Positions 32,871 through 44,799 of a stretch of DNA of 64,000 nucleotides are shown here, in pieces. The notes under the pieces are model-generated. The model searched no databases and had not been told where the DNA came from. It saw only the letters and a list, made by a program, of their open reading frames with translations. Made by a program: the position numbers and the translations under genes. Source of the DNA: Odobenus rosmarus divergens (taxonomy: Eukaryota; Chordata; Mammalia; Carnivora; Odobenidae); contig NW_004450466.1 in the NCBI RefSeq assembly GCF_000321225.1, forward strand, positions 233,492-297,491, in the 5' to 3' direction. How positions within the stretch are numbered: the stretch's first letter is position 1; each line of letters opens with the position of its first letter.

Positions 32871-33574
32871 TCTGAACAGCAAACGGGCTGGGAGGGAGAG
32901 GGTTCTTCCTTACCCTGTCAGTTAGACAGGAAGCCCAACCTGGCAACCAGGCCCCTGGATCTTTATTGGTGGTAGGGCTGATGTGGAGACAGGTTTGGTA
33001 ACTATTGCCAAATCCTTGTCTTTGTCCCAATAGATCACCAATTAAGCAAAGTCAGGCCTGAAATGAAGGAAATCTTGTGAGCCCTTGACTCCATCTTCCC
33101 AGCCTTTTGGCTCCTGCTGGCCACCTAGGCCACATGGCTCCAGAATGTTCTGCCACAGGGTCCTCTTCTTTAACTCTGGGGGCTAACAGCTGTTTTTCCT
33201 TACTCCATGGATTCTGGCTTTATGGTCGGCTCTTCACTCAGATGTTGGGAGTGGGGAGTAGTGTTACGCCCTATGAGTTTTCTGTAATTATTGCTAATTT
33301 AATTTATTGCTGGTCGTTGTTTCTATCCCCTCCCCCCCCTTTTTTTTGCCTTCTTAAAAACTTGATTTAGGGGCAAAACAATCTGGAAAACAGGTTCTAC
33401 AGATGGTTAGAGATAAGAAAGGTTAATAAAATACTGAAAGAACCTGACTGAAGATCATTTTCCCCCCTTTATTTTATGTTGGTTTTCATTCCTACTTTCT
33501 TCTTTCTTTTTATTTAAATCATGAATTTATTTTATTTTCATGCCTGAAGCCAACTCATTTAGCTGTCTCAGCCT

Positions 33575-33662
33575 TTCTTCCTTCCTGCCTTCCTGCCTTT
33601 CTTCCTTCTTTTCCTCCTTTCTTCTTTCTTTCTTTCTCTCTCTCTTTCTCCCTTTCTCCCTG
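33575..33662 (+). repeat. CT-rich simple repeat
   Basis: Imperfect TTCC/TTTC/TCTC runs next to an L1 fragment. Confidence 0.9.
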
Positions 33663-33663
33663 A

Positions 33664-33905
33664 ACTTGTGAGGATTTATTTCTAGACCCTTAATTCTACT
33701 CCATTAATCTATTTGTCTATCCTTATGCTAGTATCATAGTCTTTATTATTGTAGTTATGTAGTAGGATTTGAGCATGGGAAATGTGAGTCCTCCCATTTT
33801 GCTCTTCTTTTTTTGAAATTGTTCTGGCTATTCTGGGTCTCTTGAATTTTCATATGAAATTTAAGATCAGTTTCTCAATTTCTTTTGCTTTGGTTTTAGA
33901 GCAGA
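33664..33905 (-). mobile_element. LINE-1 fragment
   Basis: L1 text in reverse: TTAATCTATTTGTCTATCCT, GTAGTTATGTAGTAGGATTT and GTTCTGGCTATTCTGGGTCT. Confidence 0.75.
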
Positions 33906-33929
33906 TGTAAGGGTTTTGAAGTAGGCATT

Positions 33930-34745
33930 AATCTCTAGGAACCAGACTCTTGATTTCTCCCTTCCAAATCTGCTTTTCACTTAGTCTTTTACATCTCAGT
34001 TAATAGCAATTTTACTCTTTAGATTCTCAGACTAAACACTCTGGAGTGACCCCTGATTCTTTTCTTTTTCTTATTCCCACATCTAATTCTTTAGCAAATC
34101 TCATTGGTTCTACTTTGAGAAAATATAATAAATATAGGATAAAAACCATCTCTCACCATTTCCACTGCTTCTGCCAAGATCCTGTCATTTCTGTCACTGC
34201 AGAAATTACTGCAAATGCCCCCTACAGGGCCATCCTGCTTCTACCCTCACCACTCTACAGTCTGTTGTCCACACAGCAGCCAGAGGTCATTATGCCACTC
34301 ACCTCTCTGTTCACAACCTCCGGTAGCTTTTTATCTCAGAAGAAAAGCAAAGTCCTCACTGTGGCTTATAAGCCCCTTATGTGGTGTATGGCTTCGTCTT
34401 CCATTGTTCTCCCCTTGCCTACTGCATTTCACCCACACCCTAAGACCTTTGCATTTGCTCTTTCCTCTCTGCCTGGAATGCTCTTTCTTTGAAGAGCATT
34501 CCTGCATGGCTTTCTCACTCATTTCATCCAAGTCAAAAGTCATTTCTTTAGAGAGGCTTTCTTGAACCATCCCATCTAAAATAGCATCCCTCACCCCACC
34601 CATCATTTTTTGCCCCCTAACCTTGCCTTATTTTTCTTTTCTTTAGAGTATCTATAGCAGTAACTGTCTTGTTCACTATAGTGTGCATAGTGCCTAGAAT
34701 GGTTTCTGGCAAGTAGTAAGCTCTAAAAAATATGTGTTGAAAGAA
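33930..34745 (+). mobile_element. L2 LINE, 3' part
   Basis: Near-consensus L2: CCTTTGCATTTGCTCTTTCC, CTCTGCCTGGAATGCTCTT, GAGAGGCTTTCTTGAACCAT and a final ATATGTGTTGAAAGAATG. The 148- and 116-codon ORFs here come from the L2. Confidence 0.85.
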
Positions 34746-35805
34746 TGCAAAGGGAGAGACTGAGAAATGAGGATCATTCTACTGTTGCTTTTTCTCTGTT
34801 CCTTCACACTTCTAAGAGAAGCAGTGTCCATAGTTACATCTCCTATGTCTGTCCTGTTCTATCCTCTTATGCCCCCAAGACAATGGTTTTAGCCTCCTTG
34901 GAAAGGGAAAGGCTTTGGGTTCTTCCCACAGTGGCAGTGGGGGGCCCTCTCCACTGTGGCCTGGGCAGACTGCATGGGGGCATGTGGCTCCTGCCTCCGG
35001 TGACACCCCTTCTTGTCCTGAATTCAAATTCAAGAAAATGGAAATTCCTTTCTTGATGAATATTTTGCACTACAGTGAATTAATCTTTCTCTGGCTTCTA
35101 ACTGAAGTTTCACTCCCGACAGGCATTTTGGCATTTAATTACGTAGCTACTTTAGACTGTCAACTGTTTATGTATATGTTGTCTTCTGTGTCTTATGGCT
35201 AGATTGTAATATCCTGGAGACAGAGCATGACTTTAGCTCACTTTCTGAGTCTTATGGTGCAAGGTATCTTGGATAAAAGGAATGTTCGGTATAATGTACC
35301 AATAAGTTATGGAATGTACCAATAAGTTAATGAATAAACCTGGATTTATTTTTATCATTGGAAACTTCTAGTCCATACCTTTCATTTTTCCTAGCCAACA
35401 GCTGTAAATATCTTGTTTTAGTCCACCTTATTCTGCTGCTTCTGATAGAGCAGTATTGGCTACAGTCGAGTAGGATTTCCTGCCGCCCTTTCTCAGCAAG
35501 AATTGAATTAATCAGCCTAGAGAGTATGGTTATTGATCTTATAAGTTATTTAAAAATTGAATCTACCTTCCATTATTATTTAAACTTATCTTGGAATGTG
35601 CCCTATCTGAATCTTCACTGCCAAAATATGGAAACGGATTATTTTTACATATCTAGGGGATATATACAAATATATATTTTCCCCAATGAATTATACATTT
35701 GAAACCTCCTGAAAAACAAAACAGAGCTTGCATATTTAAAGTCTGAGCCCCTAACTAACTAGATGGGAGGAATCCTTTCATAATGCGAATGTCTTTCAAA
35801 TTATC
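34746..35805. other. Unassigned
   Basis: No recognised exon or confident repeat. A near-tandem TGTACCAATAAGTTA duplication sits at 35,297-35,328. Confidence 0.4.
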
Positions 35806-35878
35806 ATGAAGTATACTTTCAATACCTTGCAATTTTATGTCAATTATACCTCAATAAAGCTAAAATTAAGAAAAAATA
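35806..35878 (+). mobile_element. Short L1 3' end
   Basis: TTATACCTCAATAAAGCTAA followed by an A-rich tail. Confidence 0.7.
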
Positions 35879-36756
35879 GTGTGAGCCCAAAGAAGCAAGA
35901 TTGTGTTGCCATTATCAAAACAAGGGTGCCTTCCGAAGAGAGTAATTTTTCCCTTTCACAGCTTTTGCTTTTTATGTCTTGTGCAATTTTTGCTAGAACC
36001 ACATTTATTCCCCCATTTCTTGGTCAGGAAGTTTAAGTTTATGATCTGGTTTCCCTTAAGCTGATTACCTTGGGAGCAGACATGAGCCTCCCCTGAGTTG
36101 GAGGAAGAGATAAAGGGTTTGTAATTAATGTTGTGTCCAGAGGGTGAGATGGGGAGCAGGGAGCATCCAGCTCATTCAGCCTCCTGTCTGCTCAGGCAGC
36201 AGGGAAGGCACACCACATTCTTTGTTTTGTATGAGTGAGGTCTACTAACACTCACATTTTATTTACTGTTAACTAAAATTTGATGCCTCGCTTACTCAAG
36301 AGGAAGGTTGACAGTTATTTTTCCATTTGTTTGTTTGTTTATTGCCTCTGTATGTGTTACTCTTGAGAAGGCCTTCCTTTTAGTGCCCCAGCCACTTTAG
36401 AACTACCCACATGTATGGAATCAGACTTCTGATTCTTAAAATCGAACTTTTAATGTGGGGTTGGAGATAGGGTGCTAGATTTAGCAAGTGAAAAAAAAAA
36501 AAGAAATTTGCACTTTGGATAAACAATGAATAACTTCTTACTAGAAGTATGTTCCATAAATACTTATACTAGGAAACTATTTGTTGTTTATATGAAATGC
36601 AAATGTAACTGGGTATCTTGTATTTAATTTGGCAACTCTAGTCTGGTAAACCCATTTATGAATAGGAAGTGAATTGACCATGATAATGTCCAAAGAATGA
36701 CTGAGCTATGGCTTATTTTGGTGACTGCACATGTGTCTATCTTAAGGACAGAGAGG
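35879..36756. other. Unassigned
   Basis: No gene or repeat recognised. Confidence 0.4.
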
Positions 36757-36859
36757 GGGCGCCTGGCTGGCTCAGTCTGTGGAGCATACGACTGGTGATC
36801 TTGGGGTTGTAGGTTTGAGCCCCACATTGGGTATAGAGATTACTTAAAAAAAAAAATCT
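36757..36859 (+). repeat. Short, older tRNA-type Can-SINE with TSD
   Basis: GGGCGCCTGGCTGGCTCAG head, GTTTGAGCCCCACATTGGG and tail TACTTAAAAA...ATCT. It lacks the CT-rich middle of the longer Can-SINEs. Flanked by TTAAGGACAGAGAGG at 36,742-36,756 and 36,860-36,874. Confidence 0.95.
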
Positions 36860-36934
36860 TTAAGGACAGAGAGGATTTATAAACTCAAGGAGTATAAGAA
36901 GGGGAAGGAAGTTGAAGAAGATTTAGTTTTATTT

Positions 36935-37055
36935 TAGCCTTTTGTAGGTTAGGAAATTCACATCCACAGACTTTAAGTCACTTGGTCAGATCATAGAGTT
37001 AGTGGCAGAGTCAGGACTGGAACTCCAGGCACAGTGGTTGGTCTGTGCATAATGT
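36935..37055 (-). repeat. MIR fragment
   Basis: AGTCACTTGGTCAGATCATA, GTGGCAGAGTCAGGACTGGA. Confidence 0.55.
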
Positions 37056-37089
37056 CCTCCTATAAGATTATGTTGACCCTTAATCACTT

Positions 37090-37172
37090 TTTTAAAAAAA
37101 TTCCAGTATAGTTAACATACATAGTTTCAGGTGTACAAGATAGTGATTCAGCAATTCCCACCCTAAATCACT
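37090..37172 (-). mobile_element. L1 3'UTR fragment
   Basis: TCCAGTATAGTTAACATACA and TTTCAGGTGTACAAGATAGT. Confidence 0.7.
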
Positions 37173-38510
37173 TCTGTTGTCACCATCCTATGATCACTCC
37201 CTTATCACACTCTCCTTCCAGTCCCCAGATCCAGCGGCAGGCAAAGCCACTCTCATGACACACCCTTGACTTTTCTCAGAGAGCTTCATGACTGTCAAAA
37301 GCCACCATTTGGTTGTATTCCCTGTAATGATGCCAGAAAGCCTGCTATTCAATGTGCTTTTATTCCTTTTGAGGTCTTGTTAATATTTCTGTTCCTTTTA
37401 GGTATTTATTATAAGATGCTTTGATTACAGTGCACTTAGTGAGAGTAATTCCCCAACAACCAAGTATTGTCTTATTGACAGCCTGCTTGCTTTGTGGCCT
37501 ACTCCTATGAAACTCCTCATCACCTTGCACTGTGGTATAACAAATATGGAAGATATATGGGAAGGATAAATAAATTGCATAGATATAGGTGACTTGCCCT
37601 GAAGGATGTGTTCTTATAAAATGCTGAGTTATTTTATTATTATCTTAAAATTATTCATGCTTATTTAAGAAAGCAGCCTTGAAAATGAACATGCTTCCTG
37701 TGTCACTAGACTACTGTATTTCAGAGCCACTGATCTTGTTTTTTCATAGGTTCGTTGATTAATTCATATAAAGCCTTACCAGCTGCCAGGTCAAAGCATA
37801 ATAATAAAATCGGTTGCCAAGAGACTGAAAAATCTGTTCATTCTTATTAACTGCAGTTCATCTATCCTACCCTGATGCCACCACATGGGTGGCTGGTCAA
37901 GTCTTATCTGGGTATGACTGCTTACTTATCTCCTGTATATTCATATCATTAAAAACGAAGAAAGGGTCTCAGTCAACAACTAAACCTACGATAAGGTATT
38001 TTTATTCTTGTTATACTAGCCCTAAGATGGGGGGGGATAAGACATAGAAATAGGTCATGACTTAAATGTTCGTTTGAGATACCCAAGAATTGTAAAATAT
38101 AATCTATGGTGGTGGTCAGGATTTCTTTGTTTCTTACAGAGCATGATTGATTTTCATAATGAATCTTACCATTGCAAGGGAGTGATCCAAAGAATGAGTA
38201 AAAAGGTCTAGCAGCCCTTGAAAAGATCAGGTATTATTCTAGTTAGATACTGGAGACCAAATGTGGCCAAACAAGCTCCTGGCTGTTCCTAACTGGGCTT
38301 CCATTGTCAGGGGCAAGGTCAAGTGTCCATTGCCCCGCTTTGCTTCGGCACAGAAAGCCATGGAGTGGGTTGTGATGCTTCCTCAGGAAGTGACTCACCC
38401 CTGTGTTCTGGAGCTCCTGCTTGAATGTGGGGGAGCCCACGTAGCTGGGACTTAGTAGGCTGGCTTTTAGTCTCTAATATTGCTGATAATTAACTATGTA
38501 ATATCGCACC
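37173..38510. other. Unassigned
   Basis: No exon or confident repeat. Overlapping 64-65-codon ORFs on both strands at 38,243-38,455 are without known similarity. Confidence 0.4.
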
Positions 38511-38699
38511 AGCGGTTCTCAGGGCTGATTTTGACCCCCTCCGCCCCTGGGGACATTTGGCAATGTCTGGAGACAGTTTTGGCTGTCACAACTGAGGAGT
38601 TACTACTGGCATTTCATGGTTAGAGGTGCAGGATGGCCCCTCATGACAAAGAATTACCCTGCCCAGAATGTTAATGGTGCCAAGGCTGAAAAACCCTGC
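38511..38699 (+). mobile_element. MER5A-like hAT-Charlie MITE
   Basis: GGTTCTCAGGGCTGATTTTG, GACATTTGGCAATGTCTGGA, GTCACAACTGAGGAGTTACT and AAGGCTGAAAAACCCTG in consensus order. Confidence 0.9.
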
Positions 38700-39839
38700 A
38701 TTAGACAAATCACTGAATCTCCCTGGCCTGCATTTTTCTGAGTTACACATTCTCTCCATCATGTAAAGTTCACTAAGCCTGACTCCACCACTGTTGTCTT
38801 TCTCACTTCTCTCTTACCCTGACTCTTAAGTCATTAAATGTAGAGCAGGGTCCCCGTGTGGATATTGATGGGCAGTCGGGACTGAGAACCCCTGCCCTCG
38901 GGGATCCCATGGAGTAGGTCTTGTGAGGGTGCCAGGTGGACCATCTGAGAGGAATGGACCCTGTGGTGACAGCCTGTCCGTAGGAAATCTGCCATGTGAT
39001 TCAGCATTAAGTGGAAATCTGCCAGAAACCCACAGAGAGCATTGTGACTGAAGGCTTGGTGTCTAAATTCCTTAGAGCCCTGTACTCTCAGCACTTATGC
39101 GTGATGAGCTCTCAGCTCACCAGGAGTGTCCACGCCCCAAATTTCCAGTCAGCAACCATACTCTTGTGCCAGGGGTGCCTTGGACATCAGAGTTTCCCAA
39201 GGAAATATTAAATGGACAATTTCTTGATGAACACCTGGTTTTCTGCTTAACTAGATCCTCTGTGAAAGATTTAAAAGTCAACAATAAAAACTCCTTACAC
39301 TGAGTCGTCAGCCCGTTTTGCCACCAAGGTAAGGAAACCTCATTTACTATGCTTAGAGCATCATGTAATTTAAGTGCTGGTAGGCCCTAGAAACCAGGTA
39401 GCTCAGCCTCCCCTCCACCTCAGAGGTTCAGAGCTGTGCTCAAGGCCACATGGTTAATTGATGACAGAGAAGGTTCTAGAAGACAGGTCTGTCTGCTGGT
39501 TCTCCACTGTGTCCTTTCCATGTCCCTATGCTAGTATTTCTTGATCGTAACCAGGTATAAACACAGGCAAGACAAAATTGTGTGTTTCGTTGTTTAAAGG
39601 AAATGACTTTCAGATGGAACTTTAACAACCAGTGTCTCTTCCTTGACCGTTCTGAAGTATCACAGGAAGTGAAACAAGTATATTATGATTTTAACCTAAG
39701 TTAAAGCCATCCAGAAATAACTGAGTGCTTGCCATGGCTATGTGCCAGCCACCATCATTTCTTCCCTATATTGCTGCTTTTCTGGTCCCGTTCTTGCCCC
39801 CTCCCCCTGCCCCTGCCACAGCCCATGCCTCACACAAAG
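38700..39839. other. Unassigned, with a possible transcribed segment
   Basis: Moderate G+C, no known protein. CAACAATAAAAACTCC at about 39,279-39,294 is followed by CACCAAGGTAAGG, a donor-like site, at about 39,321. No assignment made. Confidence 0.3.
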
Positions 39840-40454
39840 CCAGTGATCTTTAAAAGTAAATCAGATCACATCCTTCTTCTGCTTTAAGTTCCTCTGCTGT
39901 TTCTCACTGCAGTTGGTGTAAGATTCACATGTCCTGACTGTGGTCTGTAGGCGTCTCCAGGATCTGGGCTCTGCTGGCCTCCATGGCCTCAGCTCGTCCC
40001 TGTACCTTCATCTCCAGACTCATCTCCTTCCTTTCTGTTCCTTGGAGGTGCCAAGCTCATTCCTTCCTCAGAGCATTTGCACTTGCCCTTACCTCTTCCT
40101 CAATGTGTTTTTCTCTAGATCCTCACATGGCTGGCCGCTTGGCATCATTCAGATTTAATTTCAAATATCACCCCTTCGAAGAAGTAGGTGATGACTTTCA
40201 CCCTGATGACTCTGTTGAAAGTGGCCTCTGGTCACTCACTATTCTATTATTATCGTGTTGTTGTCTTCGCAGTACTTACTACCGTTTGAAAGTATTTTAT
40301 CCTTATGTTCACTTATTTATTGTCTCTCTCTTCCTGCTAAAATGTTCTCTCCATGAGGGCAGGAGCTTTGTCTGTTTTGTGAAGTGCTATGTGTTTAACC
40401 CGTAGAATCCTACCTGGCACATGACAGATGGTAAGATAATAATGAATGAATGAC
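39840..40454 (+). mobile_element. L2 LINE, 3' part
   Basis: GTAAATCAGATCACATCCTT, TTATTGTCTCTCTCTTCCTG, TCTCCATGAGGGCAGGAGCT and CCTACCTGGCACATGACAG, ending in AATGAATGAATGA. Confidence 0.85.
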
Positions 40455-40455
40455 A

Positions 40456-40650
40456 GGGATGCCTGGGTGGCTCGGTCGGTTAAGTGTCTGCCTTCGGCTC
40501 AGGTCATGGTCCGGGGTCCTGGGATCGAGCCCCGCATTGGGCTCCCTGCTCAGCGGGGGGTCTGCTTCTCCCTCTGCCCCTCACCCCACCCATGCTCTCT
40601 CTCTCAAATAAATAGATAAATAAATAAATAAAATCTTTAAAAAATAATAT
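40456..40650 (+). repeat. Can-SINE at the L2 3' end
   Basis: GATGCCTGGGTGGCTCGG head and (AAAT)nAAATCTT tail. ATGAATGACA on both sides. Confidence 0.95.
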
Positions 40651-40989
40651 ATGAATGACAGAGTAAGTAAGTGAGCAGTTGGTGATATAGAAGATTGCTT
40701 TACAGATTTAGTGCTATGTAATTCCTGTTTTCTCTTACACGTTGGACTTTATTTTTGAAACTAAAACCAGAATGCTAGTTTATTGATACGTGAGAGGTGG
40801 AACTATTAAGCAGACTAGATTTTTTTCTTTGAGGACTAATGCACTTGCTTCCTGCAGTAAAACTCCATGGGGAGCACATATAAAAGAAGGCAGCTACTTG
40901 GTAAGCACAGACTCAGGGCACAGGGGCTTAGAAATCAAAGAGATCCGAGAGCTACCATGTGCTGGAAGAGGCCTGAAAGATCACCCTGG

Positions 40990-41190
40990 TAATGGTTCCT
41001 CACAACTGGCTGTCTGTGAAAATCACACGGGGAGATTTATTAAAACGTACCCACACAAAGCCACACATTTTCCAGTCTCTCCTGTGGAGATTCTAATTTG
41101 TTCGTTTGCAGCCAGGCCTGGGGAATCCATGTTTCCTTTGAAATGCTGCCAAAATGATGGATGGTGCACAACCAGGTTTGGGAACCAGTG
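40990..41190 (+). mobile_element. hAT-Charlie-type MITE (MER3/MER20-like)
   Basis: Starts TAATGGTTCCTCACAACTGG, contains GAGATTCTAATTTGTTCG and ends TTTGGGAACCAGTG. Terminal inverted ends resemble CAGTGGTTCTCA. Confidence 0.65.
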
Positions 41191-41514
41191 ACAGCTCACT
41201 CCTGTTTCCAGATAAGTAAACTGAGGCTCAGAGAGCTCAAGTGCCTCACTCAGGGTTACACATAGGGTGAGCAGGGAGATGGCACTCAAACCTCCCAGCT
41301 TTGTCTCTGCACTGTTCACAGAACATGACCACAAAGATTCTCAAGGGCAGAGGCAGCACCACCTCGGAAATTGCTGGTTTATTACTTTTTTCTTTATTTA
41401 CACAAAACTAACCAGTCTGCTGTCAAACAGGAAATACATACAGCCTAGTTTTCCTTTTTTATTACAAAGTGTCAGATCAATTAGATTTTAGATTCTGGGG
41501 CTGCAGAGTGACGA

Positions 41515-41683
41515 TCAAAGTGTGGTTCTGGGGCCAACACCATCAGCACCATCTGGAACTTGTTAGGAATGCAGATTCTCAGCCCAGCAGTACTGAATCT
41601 GAAACTCTGGAGGTATGGCCCACAGTCTGTATTTTAAAGCCATCCAGAAGATTCTGATGCACACTCAAGTTTGAGAACCACCG
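41515..41683 (+). mobile_element. hAT-Charlie-type MITE
   Basis: TGTGGTTCTGGGGCCAACAC, GGAACTTGTTAGGAATGCAG, ACTGAATCTGAAACTCTGG and TTTGAGAACCACC. Confidence 0.78.
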
Positions 41684-41876
41684 TCCATGGCTGCATTTTG
41701 CAATTCGACCATTGGTTAAAGCTGCTGGCCTCGGCCTTTTACTTCATGACTTATTAACATCAAGGCCTCAAGTTAAGCTAGCCATCTGCTTTCTTTGGTG
41801 ACATTTATTCAAAACAGGGCCTATTGTTATCAATCTTCCTTAGAATGCCATACACAAGGAAGGAGGGGGAGGGATT

Positions 41877-42022
41877 ACTGCTTATTGAGCACGTGCTGTG
41901 TGTGAGGAACCATGTTTGAGGCTATTACTTATTTAATTCTCACCACCATCCTGCTAGGTCGGTATTAGTATCCTTATTTTACAGATTTGGAATAGGAGGC
42001 TGGTAGAGGTTAAACATGGTCT
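41877..42022 (-). repeat. MIR SINE
   Basis: ACTGCTTATTGAGCACGTGC, TTTAATTCTCACCACCATCC and ATTTTACAGATTTGGAATA. Confidence 0.68.
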
Positions 42023-42083
42023 TCTCTATGGGTCCTTTGACCAACTATAATTGTACGTTTTGCTATCTGTTGTCTCCCTAGAA

Positions 42084-42266
42084 CAGTTGCTCTCAAACCT
42101 TCTTGTGGATAACCTGGAGTCCCCTGAGAAGCTTGTTATACATGCAGATCTCTCTCAGAGATCCTAATTCAGAAGCCTGGTTGGAACCCAGGACTTTGGA
42201 TTTTCATCAGGTACTCCAGGTGCTTCTGCCAGGGGGCATCCGACCATACTTGGAGAAATCCTCTCC
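42084..42266 (+). mobile_element. hAT-Charlie-type MITE
   Basis: CAGTTGCTCTCAAACCTTCT, GAGAAGCTTGTTATACATGC and CAGGTACTCCAGGTGCTTC. Confidence 0.6.
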
Positions 42267-42299
42267 TAGCTCCACTCCCAGTGGTTAGACCAGGTGCTC

Positions 42300-43200
42300 C
42301 TCAAGGTTTTGATGAGGTTCTGTGGTTCTCCAGTGTTTCGTGTGTTCACAGGCACTGGGTGGGGATGTTGGCAGAACAAATATGAGCATGGGGAGGAGGG
42401 AGCTTGGGAGCGTGTATAAAGTAGTCTCATATTTCTGCTCTCTGCTGCCTCTTAGAGGGTTCCTAGGCCATGTTTTGGCTTTGAGTAACTTGATTCTTTC
42501 TGTTATCTATCCCAAATTGTGCACCTTTTCTTATAGCAACTTCACCCTTGTGTTGGTGGGTTGCACAGTTGTGAGCAATTTCCTCCAGGCTGTAATTAAT
42601 ATCTATTGAATTCTGAGTTGCTTCGGCTTTTGAGGTCAGAAATGGGATTTCATCTGTTTGATGATAACATAGATACTTATTTTTTAGGGATAGAATTGAC
42701 ATATTTTAATGAATGAGTTGTCAATCCATTAGGAGACTGATTTGGTTCCATTATGAAGGAAAAAAGTAAGATGCAAATTGAAAAAGAATGTCCAGTATGC
42801 TGCCTGATGTCCTTCTTTGTGAGGTGGCATACTGATTGGTCCATAGGTTTGGAAGCAGCTACTGACAAATACCCCAGGTCTCCCATAGCATAAAAAAGAT
42901 GCATGTGTCAAAAGATGGTGAGAACCTCCCAGGCCTTCGCCCAGTGGAGAAGTCAGCAATGTAGAAATATTAAATATCTTTAATATGTCTTAGTCCCTGA
43001 AATAAAATTGTGTAAGGCAGGGGCAGAAGGAAATTCACAAAAGCACACATTTCAGTCTCCTGAGATCCACTGTGCATAAGGCAAATTATTTTTGCCAGGA
43101 AGAAAATAACCAAGTTACAGGGTAAGTATCTAAGAATAATTTCTTTGGCCACTGCTATTAGAGTTGACCGGAACAGTGTGTAACTAGTACAGTAGCTGGG
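42300..43200. other. Unassigned
   Basis: No exon or repeat identified with confidence. Confidence 0.4.
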
Positions 43201-43335
43201 GCTACCACTTGAGTGCTTACTATGTGTCAGGAAGTATACCAGCATTCTCTCATTTAATCCTCAACAGACTTTCAAAGTAGATATTATCCTTTATTTTACA
43301 GATGATGAAACAAGCTTAGGAGGATTAGTTTTCGC
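43201..43335 (-). repeat. MIR SINE
   Basis: GAGTGCTTACTATGTGTCAG, CTCATTTAATCCTCAACAG and ATTTTACAGATGATGAAAC. Confidence 0.7.
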
Positions 43336-43380
43336 AGGGCTGGGAGTGAGGTTTCCAGGGATGAAAGACTGTCAGTTCTA

Positions 43381-43571
43381 GGGGTGCCTGGGTGGCTCAG
43401 TCGTTAAGCATCTGCCTTCTGCTCAGGTCATGGTCCCGGGGTCCCTGGATCAAGCCCAACATCAGGTTCCCTGCTCAGCAGGGGGTCTGCCTCTTCCTCT
43501 GCCCCTTCCCCCGTCATTTGTGCTCTATGTCTCTCTCTCAAATAAACAGATAAAATCTTAAAAAAAAAAAA
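43381..43571 (+). repeat. Can-SINE with TSD
   Basis: GGGGTGCCTGGGTGGCTCAG head. Flanked by AAAGACTGTCAGTTCTA (43,364-43,380) and AAAGACTGTCAGTGCTA (43,572-43,588). Confidence 0.96.
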
Positions 43572-44012
43572 AAAGACTGTCAGTGCTAAAACTAAGACAG
43601 TCCTGAGTAACCTGGGATGGTTGGTTACCCTGAGTGTCACCCAGCCCGCTGACCCACAGTTGATAGTTAAGAAGTAAGCCCAAAGGGTTCTGAGTAGTCA
43701 GACAGATGGTTCATAGATGGAAAGTTGCTGATCTGCCTCACGGAGACTTTCAGAACATTCCTCGGCACCCCCTTTCCTCCATTTTACATGCAGTTCTAAC
43801 AAGCTTGATTATTTGGTTTCCAGGTGCCTTGTCAATGAGAAACTGAACATTGGAAGGGGAAGTGGTTATTGTAGAAAGGCACTGATTACCATGGTGAGGG
43901 ACATCTGGCTGAAGGTGGGAGCAAGGAGAGTGAAGTATGAACGAATAAAAGATGGAGTCATTACAGTAGTCAGGAGGTGTTTATTACAGTGGGAATCATC
44001 CCTTAATAAAAA

Positions 44013-44225
44013 TAGCCCTTATTGAATACTATGTGCTGAACACTACTTTAAGCACTTCTAGGAATCACATAATTCAATTCTTACAAAATAATCCTATTAT
44101 CCCTGTTCCACAGATGAGGAAACTGGGGCACAGAGAGGTTAAGTAACTTGCTGAAGATCACACAGCCAGTGAGTGGTAAAGCTGAGATTCAAAGTCTCCA
44201 GAGCCCAGATCCTCAACATCCTGCT
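44013..44225 (-). repeat. MIR SINE, well preserved
   Basis: CAGATGAGGAAACTGGGGCA, GAGAGGTTAAGTAACTTGCT and CACACAGCCAGTGAGTGGTA. Confidence 0.88.
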
Positions 44226-44332
44226 TCACTGTAGGTCCTAGATGCTGAGGAGGTAGCACAAGTTAGTGATGTTTATTGTGATGTCCTGAATCATCCAAGA
44301 AAAAAAAATTAAAGCATGGACATTACATTTTA

Positions 44333-44795
44333 CAGTAGCCACCCCCCTTATCCACAGGGAATGTGTTCCAAAGTCCCCAGTGGATGCCTGAAACCGTGGA
44401 TAGTACTAAATCCTATATATACTATGTTTTTTCCTATACATACATACCTATGATAAAGTTTAATTTATAAATTAGGTACAGTGAGAGATTAACAATAACT
44501 AATAATAGAACAATTATAACAACATACTGAATGAAAGTTATGTGAATATGGTGTCTCTCTTTCTCAAAATATCTTATTGTGCTATTCTCATCCTTCTTGT
44601 GATGATGTGAGATGTTAAAATAACTATGTGATGAGTTGAAGTGACATGATGTTGTAAGCTTTGTGATGTAGCCTTAGGCAACTATTAGCCTTCTGATGAA
44701 TCGTCAGGGATCATGAGCTTCTGGACCACTACTGACCCCCTGTACGTGAAGCATCAGGAAGAAAAACCATGGACGGGGTGGAGGGTGTACTACTG
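44333..44795 (+). mobile_element. Tigger-type (Tc1/mariner) non-autonomous DNA transposon
   Basis: Ends CAGTAG...CTACTG with TA on each side (44,331-44,332 and 44,796-44,797), the TA target duplication of this superfamily. The inside has CCAGTGGATGCCTGAAACCG, GATAAAGTTTAATTTATAAA and CTTCTTGTGATGATGTGAGA. No transposase. Confidence 0.88.
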
Positions 44796-44799
44796 TATT

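Noticed and set aside
31996..32875. Several 106-154-codon ORFs on both strands in the second CpG island
   Set aside because: Overlapping frames with GC-driven composition and no known domain. Absence of stop codons is expected at this base composition.
34046..34565. 148- and 116-codon ORFs
   Set aside because: Both are read from an L2 3' region. Chance open frames in a pyrimidine-rich repeat.
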